From JBMFOH01 sp049969715 [NCBI: bacterium] (GTDB lineage Bacteria > DUMJ01): 55,752 nt of DNA. The notes under the pieces are model-generated. The model worked only from the letters and a program-made list of their open reading frames with translations. It ran no database searches and was not told the DNA's origin. The DNA is taken from positions 1 through 55,752 of the forward strand of contig JBMFOH010000010.1 of the NCBI GenBank assembly GCA_049969715.1. Reading direction: 5' to 3'. The position numbers and the translations under genes were made by a program. Positions 36,751-47,159 of this stretch are shown here, in pieces (position 1 is the first letter of the stretch; every line of letters starts with the position of its first letter).

Positions 36751-38124
36751 GTGAACTTTATTCCCACTCATTCTATCGACGAATTGAAGGAAAACTTTGA
36801 TTCGTATATAGAAGGAACAGTAAGGATAGCAGGTAGGATTACAGCGATAAGAAAGCATGGAAAGGCTATATTTTTAGATATAAGGAATATAAAAGATAAG
36901 ATACAGATCTATGGGAGAGCAGACGAACTTGGCTCTTTATACAGTCTCTTTGAGGAATGTCATGTTGGAGACTTCATTGGAGTAGAAGGTGTTCCGTTTA
37001 AAACCCATACAGGAGAGCCGTCTGTAAAGGCGAGAAATCTTTTGGTCCTTAGTAAGTGTTATAGACCTCTTCCAGAAAAGTGGCATGGTGTTACCGATGT
37101 AGAGACAAGATATCGGCGAAGATATCTTGATCTAATAGCCAATGAAGAGGCAAGAAAGATATTCCTTCTCCGTTCTAGGATGATAAAGGAATTGAGAAAT
37201 TTTCTTGATAGTCGTGGTTTTATAGAGGTAGAGACACCTATCCTCCATAAGATACCTGGAGGTGGTGCAGCTAGGCCATTCATTACTCACCATAATGCCT
37301 TAAATATAGACCTGTATTTGAGGATTGCTCTAGAACTATATTTGAAACGACTTATAGTTGGGGGATATGATAGGGTATATGAGATCAATAGATGTTTCCG
37401 CAATGAAGGGATATCTACTGTTCACAATCCTGAGTTTACTATGCTGGAGTTATATCAAGCCTATGCAGATTATAATACTATGATGTCTCTTACTGAAGAG
37501 TTGATAGTGCATCTTGCTAAGGTATTACTAGGTGAGCCTGTAATACATATAGGGGAAGAGAGGATAGATATATCTCCTCCTTGGAGGAGATTCGAGTTGC
37601 TAGAGATAGTAAAAGAGTATACCGGGGTAAATCCCCTAGAGATGGAGAGAGAAAAGCTCTTAGAGTATGCTAATAGATTTGAGATAAAGGTTACAGTAGA
37701 GGAAACCCTTTGGGCAAAGGTATTAATGGAGCTCTTTGATGAAGAAGTACAGCCTTGTCTTAAGGAGCCAACATTTATTACTGGATATCCAGTAGCAGTA
37801 TCTCCATTAGCAAAGGCGAGAGAGATAGACCCTAGATTTACAGATAGATTTGAACTCTTTATAGGGGGACTTGAGATAGCAAATGCATTCTCTGAGTTGA
37901 ATGACCCGATAGAACAGAAGAGGAGGTTTGAAGCCCAACTTCAAGAGAGATTAAAAGGAGAAGAGGAAACCCATCCTATGGATGAGGACTTTATTGAGGC
38001 TTTGGAATATGGAATGCCTCCCACAGGGGGCTTGGGTATAGGAATAGACAGATTGACTATGCTCTTAAGTAATGTAAATTCTATAAGAGAAGTAATTCTA
38101 TTTCCTCTCCAGAGGCCAGAGTGA
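36751..38124 (+). CDS. lysS: lysyl-tRNA synthetase, class II
   Basis: It charges tRNA-Lys. An N-terminal OB-fold anticodon domain ([19 protein letters not shown]) precedes the class II core, with motif 2 [26 protein letters not shown] residues and motif 3 [10 protein letters not shown]. The GTG start follows AAGGAGGTC at the end of greA. At 457 residues it is about 35 shorter than typical, mainly at the N-terminus. It overlaps radA by 4 bp. Confidence 0.96.
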   Translation: MNFIPTHSIDELKENFDSYIEGTVRIAGRITAIRKHGKAIFLDIRNIKDKIQIYGRADELGSLYSLFEECHVGDFIGVEGVPFKTHTGEPSVKARNLLVLSKCYRPLPEKWHGVTDVETRYRRRYLDLIANEEARKIFLLRSRMIKELRNFLDSRGFIEVETPILHKIPGGGAARPFITHHNALNIDLYLRIALELYLKRLIVGGYDRVYEINRCFRNEGISTVHNPEFTMLELYQAYADYNTMMSLTEELIVHLAKVLLGEPVIHIGEERIDISPPWRRFELLEIVKEYTGVNPLEMEREKLLEYANRFEIKVTVEETLWAKVLMELFDEEVQPCLKEPTFITGYPVAVSPLAKAREIDPRFTDRFELFIGGLEIANAFSELNDPIEQKRRFEAQLQERLKGEEETHPMDEDFIEALEYGMPPTGGLGIGIDRLTMLLSNVNSIREVILFPLQRPE

Positions 38125-39479
38125 GTAAGACAGGCAAGGTCTATAGATGTAGTGAGTGTGGATATACGACGTCACATTGGTTAGGTAGATGTCCTCAGTG
38201 TGGTGCTTGGAACAGTATAGAAGAGGTTATTACTGAAAAGGAGACAAAGAAAACCCTAAGTACTTATAGGGTTCCTAAAGGAGCAAGGCTTGAAGAGATT
38301 GAAAACAGCTCTTTAGAGAGGATATCTACCGAGTATCCTGAGATAGATAGACTTTTGGGGGGAGGTATAGTACCTGGTTCTGTACTCTTGATAGGTGGAG
38401 AACCTGGAATAGGAAAGTCTACCCTTATGCTTCAACTCTCTGATGCCTTTTCTAGAAAAGGACTTAAGGTCCTCTATAACTGTGCAGAAGAATCTGTATA
38501 TCAGGTAGGGCTAAGGGCTAAGAGACTTGGTATAGAGGGTAGAAATCTAATCCTTTTAAGTGAAGCTAGTCTTGATGCGTCTATAAATCTATACGATGAG
38601 ATAAAGCCTGATGTTTTTATTACAGACTCGATCCAGGCGGTGAAGGACGAATCGGTTGAGACTCAGGCAGGAACTGTGAGTCAGATAAAACTATGCACCT
38701 CTAAGATTATAGATATAGCAAAGAGGGATAATACTGTAGCTTTTATTACTGGCCATGTGACAAAGGAAGGGATGTTGGCTGGTCCTAAGACCTTAGAGCA
38801 TATGGTGGATGGGGTCTTCTACTTTGAAGGAGAAAGGGATGGGATGGTTCGTATCTTAAGGGCAGTAAAGAATAGGTATGGTGATACAAACGAGGTAGCA
38901 TTTATGGAGATGGGTTCTTCAGGTCTTAAGGAGATCTCTAATCCATCTCTATTCTTTATAAGGGAAGGACTAGGGGAGACACCAGGGGCTACTATTGGTG
39001 TTATAATGGAAGGTACTAGGCCTATATTGGTAGAGGTTCAGGCATTGGTTACTAGATCTATATATAGTGTGCCAAGAAGGATAGTCCAGGGGATGGATTA
39101 TAATAGATTCTCTATTATAACTGCAGTACTAGAGAAGCTATTACAATTACCTCTTTTTAATAAGGATGTATTCCTCAATATTCCTGGTGGGGTAAACGTA
39201 AAAGACCCAGGTATAGACCTTCCTGTAGCCCTAGCTATCATATCAAGTGCTGTAGATATCCCTATCCCATCGGATACATTTAGTTTTGGAGAGATGGGAT
39301 TAACTGGGGAGGTAAGGCAAGTAATGTGGCAGGAAAAAAGAATAGATGAGGCAATGAGATTAGGATACAGAGAAGGGATAGTACCTATAATGAAAAGAAG
39401 AGAAGATAGAAAACTGAAAGAGGTAAGATTTTTAAGGGAGGTGTATGATTTTATAAAGAGATGCCAGACCCTATCTTAG
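38121..39479 (+). CDS. radA: DNA repair protein RadA/Sms
   Basis: A 452-residue branch-migration helicase of recombination. The zinc finger uses Cys10, Cys13, Cys24 and Cys27, Walker A is GEPGIGKST near 93-101, the RadA-specific KNRYG motif is present ([12 protein letters not shown]), and the C-terminal Lon-like domain has [12 protein letters not shown]. It begins with GTG overlapping the lysS stop and overlaps disA by 19 bp. Confidence 0.96.
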   Translation: MSKTGKVYRCSECGYTTSHWLGRCPQCGAWNSIEEVITEKETKKTLSTYRVPKGARLEEIENSSLERISTEYPEIDRLLGGGIVPGSVLLIGGEPGIGKSTLMLQLSDAFSRKGLKVLYNCAEESVYQVGLRAKRLGIEGRNLILLSEASLDASINLYDEIKPDVFITDSIQAVKDESVETQAGTVSQIKLCTSKIIDIAKRDNTVAFITGHVTKEGMLAGPKTLEHMVDGVFYFEGERDGMVRILRAVKNRYGDTNEVAFMEMGSSGLKEISNPSLFFIREGLGETPGATIGVIMEGTRPILVEVQALVTRSIYSVPRRIVQGMDYNRFSIITAVLEKLLQLPLFNKDVFLNIPGGVNVKDPGIDLPVALAIISSAVDIPIPSDTFSFGEMGLTGEVRQVMWQEKRIDEAMRLGYREGIVPIMKRREDRKLKEVRFLREVYDFIKRCQTLS

Positions 39480-40552
39480 ACCTTTATAGGGCATTAAAAC
39501 TTACAGCTCCAGGAACACCTCTTAGGGATGGCTTAGAGAGGATATTAAGAGCTAGTATGGGTGGACTTATTGTGATTGGAGGGACACCGGATGTAATAGC
39601 GATATCTAATGGAGGATTTTCTATTAACTGTGACTTTTCGCCAGAGGCTCTTTATGAGTTGGCGAAGATGGACGGGGCAATTATTGTCTCTGAAGACCTA
39701 AAAAAGATACTATATGCTAATGTCCAGCTTTCTCCAGATATTTCAATTCCTACTACAGAACCAGGAACTAGGCATAAGACTGCAGAGAGAACTGCTAAGC
39801 AGACAGGGTGTCTTGTGATTGCAATCTCGGAGAGAAGAGAGATCATAACCCTCTATATTGGGAATACTAAGTATATACTCCAGGACATAAGGAATCTCTT
39901 GGTAAAGGCAAACCAGGGACTGCAGGTTCTAGAGCGATATCGATTGATATTAGACCAGGCAATGTCTAACCTGACCATGTTAGAACTAGAGGATAGTGTT
40001 ACTCTTTTTGATATACTCTGGAGTTTATATAGAATAGAGATGGTACAGCGTATAGCCCAAGAAATAGATAGATATGTAACTGAGTTAGGAATAGAGGGAA
40101 GGCTTGTTAAGATGCAGTTAGACGAACTTATAGGGGGAGTCTCAGATGAGGAGACTTTGCTATTAAAGGATTATATAGGGGAAGGGATATCCCTAGAGGT
40201 GGTAAGGGAAGAGATAAGGAACAAAAATCTTACCGAGATTCTAAATTTATCATCAATGGCGACCCTACTGGGCATCTCTGATACTGTAAGTCTGCCAGAC
40301 TCTAGTTTAAAGTGTAGAGGTTACAGATTATTGAGTTATATCGCTCGTATCCCTTCTAATATTATCGAGAAACTTATCAGCCATTTTGGTAACCTGCAGA
40401 ATATATTAAAGGCAGATATTCCTCAATTAGATGAGGTAGAAGGTATCGGTGAGATAAGGGCGAAAAATATAAAAGACGGATTGAGAAGATTGAGAGAGCA
40501 GAGTAAGGGGATTTTACCATTTAGACCTATTGATTTAGGAAGGGTTAGGTGA
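39461..40552 (+). CDS. disA: DNA integrity scanning diadenylate cyclase DisA
   Basis: It makes the messenger c-di-AMP from two ATP and scans DNA for damage. The DAC domain has the DGA motif at 71-73 (KMDGAIIV) and the RHR-type motif at 104-106, here Arg-His-Lys instead of Arg-His-Arg (GTRHKTAER). A helical linker and a C-terminal helix-hairpin-helix domain (VEGIGEIRAKNIKDGLRRL) follow. Length 363 is normal. The start lies inside radA, so the pair is coupled. Activity is probable, since the RHK change is conservative. Confidence 0.95.
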   Translation: MPDPILDLYRALKLTAPGTPLRDGLERILRASMGGLIVIGGTPDVIAISNGGFSINCDFSPEALYELAKMDGAIIVSEDLKKILYANVQLSPDISIPTTEPGTRHKTAERTAKQTGCLVIAISERREIITLYIGNTKYILQDIRNLLVKANQGLQVLERYRLILDQAMSNLTMLELEDSVTLFDILWSLYRIEMVQRIAQEIDRYVTELGIEGRLVKMQLDELIGGVSDEETLLLKDYIGEGISLEVVREEIRNKNLTEILNLSSMATLLGISDTVSLPDSSLKCRGYRLLSYIARIPSNIIEKLISHFGNLQNILKADIPQLDEVEGIGEIRAKNIKDGLRRLREQSKGILPFRPIDLGRVR

Positions 40553-41226
40553 ATATAGGAGTTGTAATTGCAGCAGCAGGACAATCCAAAAGATTAGGCC
40601 ATAATAAGGTCCTTATGGAATTAGGAGGAAAGGTTGTTTTATTTTATTCATTAGAGCAGTTCATAAAGCTTCCTTCATTAAATGAGATCGTTATTGTAGT
40701 AAGAGTTCAGGATGAGGTAGAGGTAAAAGAGATACTTGAGAGACAGGGATATAAAATTCCTACTAAGATAGTGGTGGGTGGAGAAGAGAGGCAAGATTCA
40801 GTGTATGCAGGATTGAAGGCTTTAGGTATGTGTGATATAGTGGCTATACATGATGGAGCAAGACCATTTATAAGCTATGAACTTATAGAGAGATTGATAG
40901 AAGAGGCTATTAAGTACGGAGCGGTAATACCTGCTTCACCGGTAAAGGAAACGATAAAGGTAGTAAGGGAAGGATATGTAGAATCTACTTTGCCTAGAGA
41001 ATTCTTGTGGAGTGTACAAACCCCTCAGGTATTCAGGTATAGGTTGATAATGGAGGCCTACGAAGAGGCATTTAAGAATGGATTCTATGGCACAGACGAT
41101 GCCTCTCTAGTAGAGAGGTTTGGGTATAAGGTAAGGGTAATACCTGGAGAATATACAAATCTAAAGATTACTACTAGAGAAGATTTAGAAATAGCACAAC
41201 GATATATCAAACTTTTAAATCTATGA
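40549..41226 (+). CDS. ispD: 2-C-methyl-D-erythritol 4-phosphate cytidylyltransferase
   Basis: The third step of the MEP isoprenoid pathway, joining MEP to CTP. The 225-residue protein has AAAGQSKRLGHNKV at the CTP site, HDGARPFI and VQTPQVFR. It starts with GTG overlapping disA by 4 bp and overlaps ispF by 4 bp. Confidence 0.96.
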   Translation: MNIGVVIAAAGQSKRLGHNKVLMELGGKVVLFYSLEQFIKLPSLNEIVIVVRVQDEVEVKEILERQGYKIPTKIVVGGEERQDSVYAGLKALGMCDIVAIHDGARPFISYELIERLIEEAIKYGAVIPASPVKETIKVVREGYVESTLPREFLWSVQTPQVFRYRLIMEAYEEAFKNGFYGTDDASLVERFGYKVRVIPGEYTNLKITTREDLEIAQRYIKLLNL

Positions 41227-41708
41227 GGATTGGTTTAGGATATGATATCCATCCTATAAAGGAAGGGAGAAAGCTCTTCTTGGGTGGAGTAGAAATCCCA
41301 TCAAGATTCGGTTTGATTGGACACTCAGATGCCGATGTGCTTTTACATGCCATTTCTGATGCCATACTTGGAGCTGCTGGTTTGTCTGATATTGGGTTTT
41401 TCTTTCCAAATACTAGTGCCTATAAGGACATTTCGAGCTGTGTTATACTAGAAGAAGTAAGAAAGAAGATTGAGAAAAGGTATAGGATAGTGAATATAGA
41501 TAGTGTAGTTATAGCGGAAGAGCCTAGACTTAATCCATATATAGAAAAAATGAAGGAAAAGATCTCAAGGATTCTCGAAATAACTTCAGATTCTATAGGG
41601 ATAAAGGCAACTACCAGCGAAGGACTAGGTTCTATTGGAAGAAAAGAAGGGATAGCTGCAATAGCTGTAGTCCTATTGGAATTGAAGGAGGATAGCAATG
41701 GATATTAG
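41223..41708 (+). CDS. ispF: 2-C-methyl-D-erythritol 2,4-cyclodiphosphate synthase
   Basis: It cyclises CDP-ME-2-phosphate in the MEP pathway. The 161-residue trimer subunit has zinc ligands in GYDIHP (Asp8, His10) and the conserved GHSDADVLLHAISDA, with the C-terminal TSEGLGSIGRKEGIAA. IspD and IspF act two steps apart; ispE is not in the window. It overlaps gltX by 11 bp. Confidence 0.97.
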   Translation: MRIGLGYDIHPIKEGRKLFLGGVEIPSRFGLIGHSDADVLLHAISDAILGAAGLSDIGFFFPNTSAYKDISSCVILEEVRKKIEKRYRIVNIDSVVIAEEPRLNPYIEKMKEKISRILEITSDSIGIKATTSEGLGSIGRKEGIAAIAVVLLELKEDSNGY

Positions 41709-43110
41709 GGTTAGATTCGCCCCAAGTCCAAGTGGAAGCTTGCATATAGGTAATGTAAGAACTGCCCTCTTCAATTGGCTATTTGCTAGAAAAAATAATG
41801 GAAGATTTATCTTACGGATAGAAGATACAGACATAGAAAGGACATTCCAGGAGGCATACCAAGGGATCCTTGATGACCTTTTATGGTTAGGATTAGAATG
41901 GGATGAGGGTCCCTATATGCAGAGCGAAAGATTAGAGATATATAGAAAATACGCAGGTGAACTTTTAGACAAAGGACTTGCCTATAAATGTTTCTGTACA
42001 CCCGAAGAACTAGAAAAAGAGAGGGAGGAAGCGATAAAAGAGGGAAGACCTCCTAGGTACAGTGGAAGGTGTGCATCCCTTACTCCTCGAGAAGTAGAGA
42101 GATTAGAAAAAGAGGGAAGACCATACTCTATAAGATTTAAAATACCCCCAGATACCCACTTTATAGTTGATGATATAGTTAGAGGAAGGATAGATTTTGA
42201 TGTAAATGCTATTACAGGAGACTTTATCATCCTACGTTCTGATGGTATGCCTACTTATAATTTTGCAGTGGTGATAGATGATTACCTTATGAGTATTACT
42301 CATGTTATAAGAGGTGAAGACCATCTCTCAAATACACCTAGACAGCTCCTTATATATAGAGCTATTGGTGCAGAACCACCAAGATTTGCCCATCTGTCTA
42401 TGATTGTAGGGAGTGACCACTCTAAGCTCTCTAAGAGAGAGGGCTCCTTCTCTTTAAAGGACTTAAGAGAACAAGGATTTATACCTGAGGGGGTAATAAA
42501 CTATCTAGCACTGTTAGGATGGAGTCCGAAAGGGGAGGAGATAAAAACTAGAGAAGAACTTATAAAGGAGTTCTCTCTTGAGGAGGTTTCTCCGAGCCCT
42601 GCTGCATATGATGAGGCAAAGCTAAGATGGATTAATAGACAGCACATTCTAAGGATAGATATAGAGAGACTGATAAGATACGCAGTACCCTTTCTGGAAG
42701 GATTTGAGAGTTATCCTAGAGATTGGTTAGAAAAAGCTATACTTTCTATAAGAGAATATGCAGAGACATTAAGAGATATCCCAGAACAGTTAGAAAGATA
42801 TTATAAAAAAGAACCTGATTTGTCTAGATATATAGAGGAGATAAAAGAGGGGAAAAAGGCTATTGTGGCACTTTTGAGTCTATTAGAAAGAAGTGTCGAT
42901 CTTTCATCTATAGATAAGATATTCAAAGAAGCAATGTCTATGTCAGGGCTTAAAGGGAGAAGATTCTATCATCCAGTGAGGATAGCCATTACTGGCTATG
43001 ATTCAGGTCCAGAGCTTATAGAATTGATTCCTATATTAGGAAAGGAAAGATGCATAGAGAGATTACAAAATGCACTAAATTATGTGGAGGGGAAAAATGA
43101 AGTTCTATAA
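41698..43110 (+). CDS. gltX: glutamyl-tRNA synthetase
   Basis: A 470-residue class I synthetase with the HIGH motif in FAPSPSGSLHIGNVRTALFN and KMSKS-type motif SKLSKREG. The anticodon-binding helical domain fills the last 130 residues. The RBS AAGGAGG lies in the ispF end. Since no glnS is seen, it may be non-discriminating, but the window cannot settle that. Confidence 0.96.
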   Translation: MDIRVRFAPSPSGSLHIGNVRTALFNWLFARKNNGRFILRIEDTDIERTFQEAYQGILDDLLWLGLEWDEGPYMQSERLEIYRKYAGELLDKGLAYKCFCTPEELEKEREEAIKEGRPPRYSGRCASLTPREVERLEKEGRPYSIRFKIPPDTHFIVDDIVRGRIDFDVNAITGDFIILRSDGMPTYNFAVVIDDYLMSITHVIRGEDHLSNTPRQLLIYRAIGAEPPRFAHLSMIVGSDHSKLSKREGSFSLKDLREQGFIPEGVINYLALLGWSPKGEEIKTREELIKEFSLEEVSPSPAAYDEAKLRWINRQHILRIDIERLIRYAVPFLEGFESYPRDWLEKAILSIREYAETLRDIPEQLERYYKKEPDLSRYIEEIKEGKKAIVALLSLLERSVDLSSIDKIFKEAMSMSGLKGRRFYHPVRIAITGYDSGPELIELIPILGKERCIERLQNALNYVEGKNEVL

Positions 43111-44476
43111 TACGCTAACTAGAGATGAAGAAGAATTTTATCCTAAGAAGAAAAAACTTGTAAGGATGTATGTATGTGGTGTTACTCCTTATGATTATTG
43201 TCACGTAGGGCATGGAAGGGCATACCTTGTATATGATATCCTGCATAGATTCCTTCTTTCGGAAGGTTTTGGTGTGTTCTATGTGCAGAATTTTACTGAT
43301 GTAGATGATAAGATAATAAACAGAGCTAAAGAGATAAAACTAGAGCCAAGGGAACTTGCAGATAGATTTATCAGGGAGTACTTTATAGATATGGATAGAT
43401 TTGGTATAAAGAGGGCTACTTTATATCCTAGGGTTACAGAGCATATAGAAGAGATAGTAGACTTTATAGAGAGGATTATAGAGAAAGGATACGCCTATGA
43501 GGCAGGAGGAGACGTATACTTTTCAGTAAGGAGCTATCCTCCATACGGAAAGCTATCAAAAAGGTCACTTGAAGAGATGAAAAGTGGTGCAAGGGTAGAA
43601 CCGAGTGAAAATAAAAGAGACCCTATGGATTTTGCCCTGTGGAAGAGTGCAAAGCCAGGGGAACCAAGTTGGGAGAGCCCTTGGGGAAGTGGAAGACCTG
43701 GATGGCATATAGAATGTTCAGTTATGTCTTCTCTCTATCTGGGAGAGGATATAGATATCCATGGTGGAGCTATAGAACTGATATTTCCTCATCATGAGAA
43801 CGAACTTGCCCAGGCAGAGGCAGTTTTAGGGGAGGGTAGGTTTGTAAGATACTGGATTCATAACGGACTAGTAAATCTAAGGTCAGAAAAGATGTCAAAA
43901 TCTACTGGAAACTTTATAACACTTAGGAATGTGCTTTCTTCCTACAAACCAGAAGCGCTTAGACTCTATCTCCTTGGAACTCACTATAGGAGCCCTGTAG
44001 ATTTTGATATCCAGGCATTGGAAGATGCCCAAAGGGCGTATGAAAGGATTGAAGACACATTGAAGTTATTAGTGCAGGTTCCAGATCTGCCAGAACCTGT
44101 ATATGACCAAGCATTTTTAGAATTCAGAAAGGCACTCTCTAATGACCTCAATACCCCTCAGGCTCTAGGCGTAATATTTACCTATATAAGAGAGAACAGA
44201 CCACTATTAGAGGGAGAATGGAATCCAAATCTTCCTATATTCAAGTTTAACCTCTTAAGGATGTTAGATGTATTAGGTTTTCCATTTATAGAGGGGGGGT
44301 CATTCTCTTTAGATTCTGAGAAACTAAATCAGGTAATGAATATTATAATATCTTTAAGGAATAAATTAAGGCAGGAGAAGAGATTTGATCTTACAGATGG
44401 AATTAGGGATAACCTCAATAGTATAGGCATAATTCTAGAGGACACTAAAGAAGGGACAAGATGGAAGATGAATTGA
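43097..44476 (+). CDS. cysS: cysteinyl-tRNA synthetase
   Basis: A 459-residue class I synthetase. The HIGH motif is VGHGR in YVCGVTPYDYCHVGHGRAYL with its zinc cysteine, further zinc ligands are in GWHIECSVMS and FPHHENELAQAEA, and KMSKSTGNF is the KMSKS loop. The ATG at 43097 follows GTGGAGGGG and overlaps gltX by 14 bp; an in-frame ATG five codons earlier is less likely. Confidence 0.96.
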   Translation: MKFYNTLTRDEEEFYPKKKKLVRMYVCGVTPYDYCHVGHGRAYLVYDILHRFLLSEGFGVFYVQNFTDVDDKIINRAKEIKLEPRELADRFIREYFIDMDRFGIKRATLYPRVTEHIEEIVDFIERIIEKGYAYEAGGDVYFSVRSYPPYGKLSKRSLEEMKSGARVEPSENKRDPMDFALWKSAKPGEPSWESPWGSGRPGWHIECSVMSSLYLGEDIDIHGGAIELIFPHHENELAQAEAVLGEGRFVRYWIHNGLVNLRSEKMSKSTGNFITLRNVLSSYKPEALRLYLLGTHYRSPVDFDIQALEDAQRAYERIEDTLKLLVQVPDLPEPVYDQAFLEFRKALSNDLNTPQALGVIFTYIRENRPLLEGEWNPNLPIFKFNLLRMLDVLGFPFIEGGSFSLDSEKLNQVMNIIISLRNKLRQEKRFDLTDGIRDNLNSIGIILEDTKEGTRWKMN

Positions 44477-45165
44477 GGATTGAAGGGAGGAATTCGGTAG
44501 AGGAAGCAATAAAGAGAGGAATTGTTCAGAAGCTTCAGATAGAAAAAAGAGTCGTCCCTAGATATAGAGAGATTATCCGAGAGGCTAAGGAGAAGGGAGT
44601 CCCTATACAAGAGGTTCCATCTTTAGATGTAAAACAGGGTATTGTAGCGTATATATTTCCAGTTCAGCCATGGGATATAGAAGAATTTATAGACAAATCT
44701 TTTATAGTAGTTGCAGATGGAGTAGAGGACCCTTATAACCTTGGTGCCATAATAAGAACTGCAGAGTGTGCAGGGGTGGATGGTATAGTATTTCCTAAAC
44801 ACCGTTCTAGTCTTATTTCAAAAGGGCTTATAAGTTCATCCAGTGGGGCGATCTTTCATATTCCATTTAGTGTAGTAACCAACACTGCTCAAAGTATAGA
44901 TAGATTTATACAGGCAGGTTTCTCTATAGTAGGGGCAGACCCGGAAGGAGAGGCTTACTTTAATATAGACTTTGGTTTCCCTACCGTTTTAGTGATAGGG
45001 GGAGAGGATAAAGGCTTACGTCCTATCATAAAGAAAAGATGCAATATCCTTGCTGGTATTCCTATGAGGGGTAAGCTTAACTCTCTAAATACCTCGGTAG
45101 CGGCAGGAATCCTTATCTATGAGATAGCAAAGAAAATATTTATACAAGGAGGGATGAAGCGGTGA
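44461..45165 (+). CDS. rlmB: 23S rRNA 2'-O-methyltransferase, TrmH/SpoU family
   Basis: A 234-residue SAM-dependent knotted methyltransferase for rRNA or tRNA. An N-terminal substrate domain (EGRNSVEEAIKRG) leads into the SPOUT fold with the motifs DGVEDPYNLGAIIRTAECAG, VLVIGGEDKGLRP and MRGKLNSLNTSVAAGILIYE. Placement after cysS is the classical position of rlmB (yacO). It overlaps cysS by 16 bp. Confidence 0.92.
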   Translation: MEDELRIEGRNSVEEAIKRGIVQKLQIEKRVVPRYREIIREAKEKGVPIQEVPSLDVKQGIVAYIFPVQPWDIEEFIDKSFIVVADGVEDPYNLGAIIRTAECAGVDGIVFPKHRSSLISKGLISSSSGAIFHIPFSVVTNTAQSIDRFIQAGFSIVGADPEGEAYFNIDFGFPTVLVIGGEDKGLRPIIKKRCNILAGIPMRGKLNSLNTSVAAGILIYEIAKKIFIQGGMKR

Positions 45166-46001
45166 AAAAGGGGATTAATATCTGGTCCTTCTCTGGAGGG
45201 ATGAGTATAAAGGAATGTATGAAGATAGCGAAGAATGCAGGCTTCGAAGGGATAGAATTGGCTTTAACGGAAGAAGGGGAGATCAATCTGGCAAGTAGTG
45301 AGAAAGATATACTAAGGTTTAAAGAGATGGCTGAGGATATAGGGATAGAGATAAGTGGATTTGCTGCAGGTTTATATTGGAAGTATCCTTTTACAAGCAA
45401 TGATAAAGAGATAAGAGAAAAGGCAAAGAGTATCTGTAAAAAACAATTAGAGATTGCCTCAATACTTGGGGTAGATACGATTCTTGTTGTTCCAGGGGCA
45501 GTAGGTGTAGACTTTATGCCTCAGGCTGAGATAGTAGAATATGATGTTGCATATGATCGTGCATTAGAAGCGCTCTCTCAATTAGTCACCGAAGCAGAGA
45601 GGATGAAGGTCTGTATAGGAGTAGAGAATGTATGGAATAAGTTTCTCCTTTCTCCCCTTGAGATGAGAGATTTTATTGATAGATTAGATTCCAACTATGT
45701 AGGAGCTTATGTAGATGTAGGAAATATTATTTATATAGGTTATCCAGAACACTGGATTAGGATTCTTGGAAAGAGGATTAAAAAGGTCCATGTAAAAGAT
45801 TTTCGAAGGCAGGGGTGTGGACTTGCAGGTTTTGTAGATTTACTAGCAGGGGATGTAAATTATCCCAAGGTTATAGAGACACTAAAGGAAGTAGGATATG
45901 ATGGCTACCTAAATGCAGAGATGTCTCCATACAGAGATTATCCCATTCAAATCATATATAACACATCTAAATCTATGGATAGAATCCTAGGTAGAGAATA
46001 A
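45162..46001 (+). CDS. sugar phosphate isomerase/epimerase (TIM barrel)
   Basis: A 279-residue xylose isomerase-like barrel with motifs GVENVWNKF, AYVDVGNI, KKVHVKDFRRQG and LNAEMSPY that match hexulose-6-phosphate isomerase/inosose-type enzymes. It starts with GTG and overlaps rlmB by 4 bp, so it was added to the end of a housekeeping operon. The substrate is unknown. It is likely to act with the oxidoreductase that follows. Confidence 0.87.
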   Translation: MKKGINIWSFSGGMSIKECMKIAKNAGFEGIELALTEEGEINLASSEKDILRFKEMAEDIGIEISGFAAGLYWKYPFTSNDKEIREKAKSICKKQLEIASILGVDTILVVPGAVGVDFMPQAEIVEYDVAYDRALEALSQLVTEAERMKVCIGVENVWNKFLLSPLEMRDFIDRLDSNYVGAYVDVGNIIYIGYPEHWIRILGKRIKKVHVKDFRRQGCGLAGFVDLLAGDVNYPKVIETLKEVGYDGYLNAEMSPYRDYPIQIIYNTSKSMDRILGRE

Positions 46002-46012
46002 GGAGGCTAAAG

Positions 46013-47038
46013 ATGATTAAGGTAGGACTTATAGGTATAGGTTTTATGGGAAGAGGTCACTTAGATAACTATATAAGGCTTGAAGCAGAAGGCTTCCCTG
46101 TGAAGTTAGTAGCTATCTGTGATATAGATCCAGAAAAGTTTGAAGGGAAATTTATAAAAGGTAATATAGATGTTGGTACAAGCAAGTATGATTTCAGTAA
46201 ATATAGGCTCTATACAAGTATGGATGAAATGTTAGAAAGAGAGGCTTTAGATTATGTAGACATCGCATTGCCTACATATCTGCACAAGGACGCTACAGTG
46301 AAAGCTCTTAATAGAGGATTAAATGTCCTATGTGAGAAACCTATGGCTTTAAATTCAAAGGAATGCACTGAGATGATAGATGCTGCTAAAAAGAACAATA
46401 AGAAGCTTATGATTGGACACTGTCTCAGGTTCTGGCCAGAATATGAGTATTTAAAGGAGTGTGTGGAGAGTGGTAGATTTGGAAATGTTTTGGAAGGTTT
46501 CTTCTATAGAGGCGGTGGCTCTCCAAAGTGGTCCTATCAGAACTGGCTTTTGACAAAGGAAAAGAGTGGAGGATGCATACTAGATCAACATATTCATGAT
46601 GTAGACACAATCAATTGGCTATTTGGTAAACCTGAAGCGGTATCAACATTAGCAAGGAATGTAATCCCTGGAAGTGGCTATGATATAGTCTCTACAAACT
46701 ATGTATATACAGACGGTAAGGTGATAAATGCTCAGGATGATTGGACATTAGAAGGGGACTATGGATTTGAGATGATGTTTAGGGTAAATTTTGAAAGGGG
46801 AAATATTATCTATCAGCATGGTGTCTTAAAGGTTAATCCTAATGGAGAAAAAAGTTTTACCCCAGAATTGCCAAAAGAAATGGGCTACTATAGAGAGATA
46901 AGATACTTCATCGAAAGTCTGATAAATAATACTCCTATCACAATAGCTCCGCCCGAGAGTAGCAAGGAAACTATAGAGATAGTCGAGGCAGAGATTCTCT
47001 CTGCAGATAATAGAGGAAAGGTTACTCCTGTACGATAG
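46013..47038 (+). CDS. Gfo/Idh/MocA family oxidoreductase
   Basis: A 341-residue NAD(P)-dependent sugar or inositol dehydrogenase-like enzyme. It has the Rossmann start VGLIGIGFMGRGHLDNYI, the CEKPMAL motif and the C-terminal part GGCILDQHIHDVDTINWLFG. AGGAGG precedes the ATG. It closes the plus-strand superoperon before the terminator at 47120-47151. It is only distantly similar to the paralogue at 24256. Confidence 0.93.
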   Translation: MIKVGLIGIGFMGRGHLDNYIRLEAEGFPVKLVAICDIDPEKFEGKFIKGNIDVGTSKYDFSKYRLYTSMDEMLEREALDYVDIALPTYLHKDATVKALNRGLNVLCEKPMALNSKECTEMIDAAKKNNKKLMIGHCLRFWPEYEYLKECVESGRFGNVLEGFFYRGGGSPKWSYQNWLLTKEKSGGCILDQHIHDVDTINWLFGKPEAVSTLARNVIPGSGYDIVSTNYVYTDGKVINAQDDWTLEGDYGFEMMFRVNFERGNIIYQHGVLKVNPNGEKSFTPELPKEMGYYREIRYFIESLINNTPITIAPPESSKETIEIVEAEILSADNRGKVTPVR

Positions 47039-47119
47039 TAAGTCCTAAAAGTTAGAAAGATATAATTAGAGGTTAGTGAGTTTTTAAAAAGTTGAACCTA
47101 CGTTAGATTAATTTTCGTA

Positions 47120-47158
47120 GAAGGGCTACCAATAGTTTTTGGTAGCCCTTCGTTCTTG
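47120..47158. terminator. bidirectional terminator between convergent operons
   Basis: GAAGGGCTACCA (47120-47131), an 8-nt loop, TGGTAGCCCTTC (47140-47151), then a T-rich tail on the plus strand (GTTCTTGTT). It separates the plus-strand superoperon from the minus-strand operon ending at 47160. Confidence 0.85.
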
Positions 47159-47159
47159 T

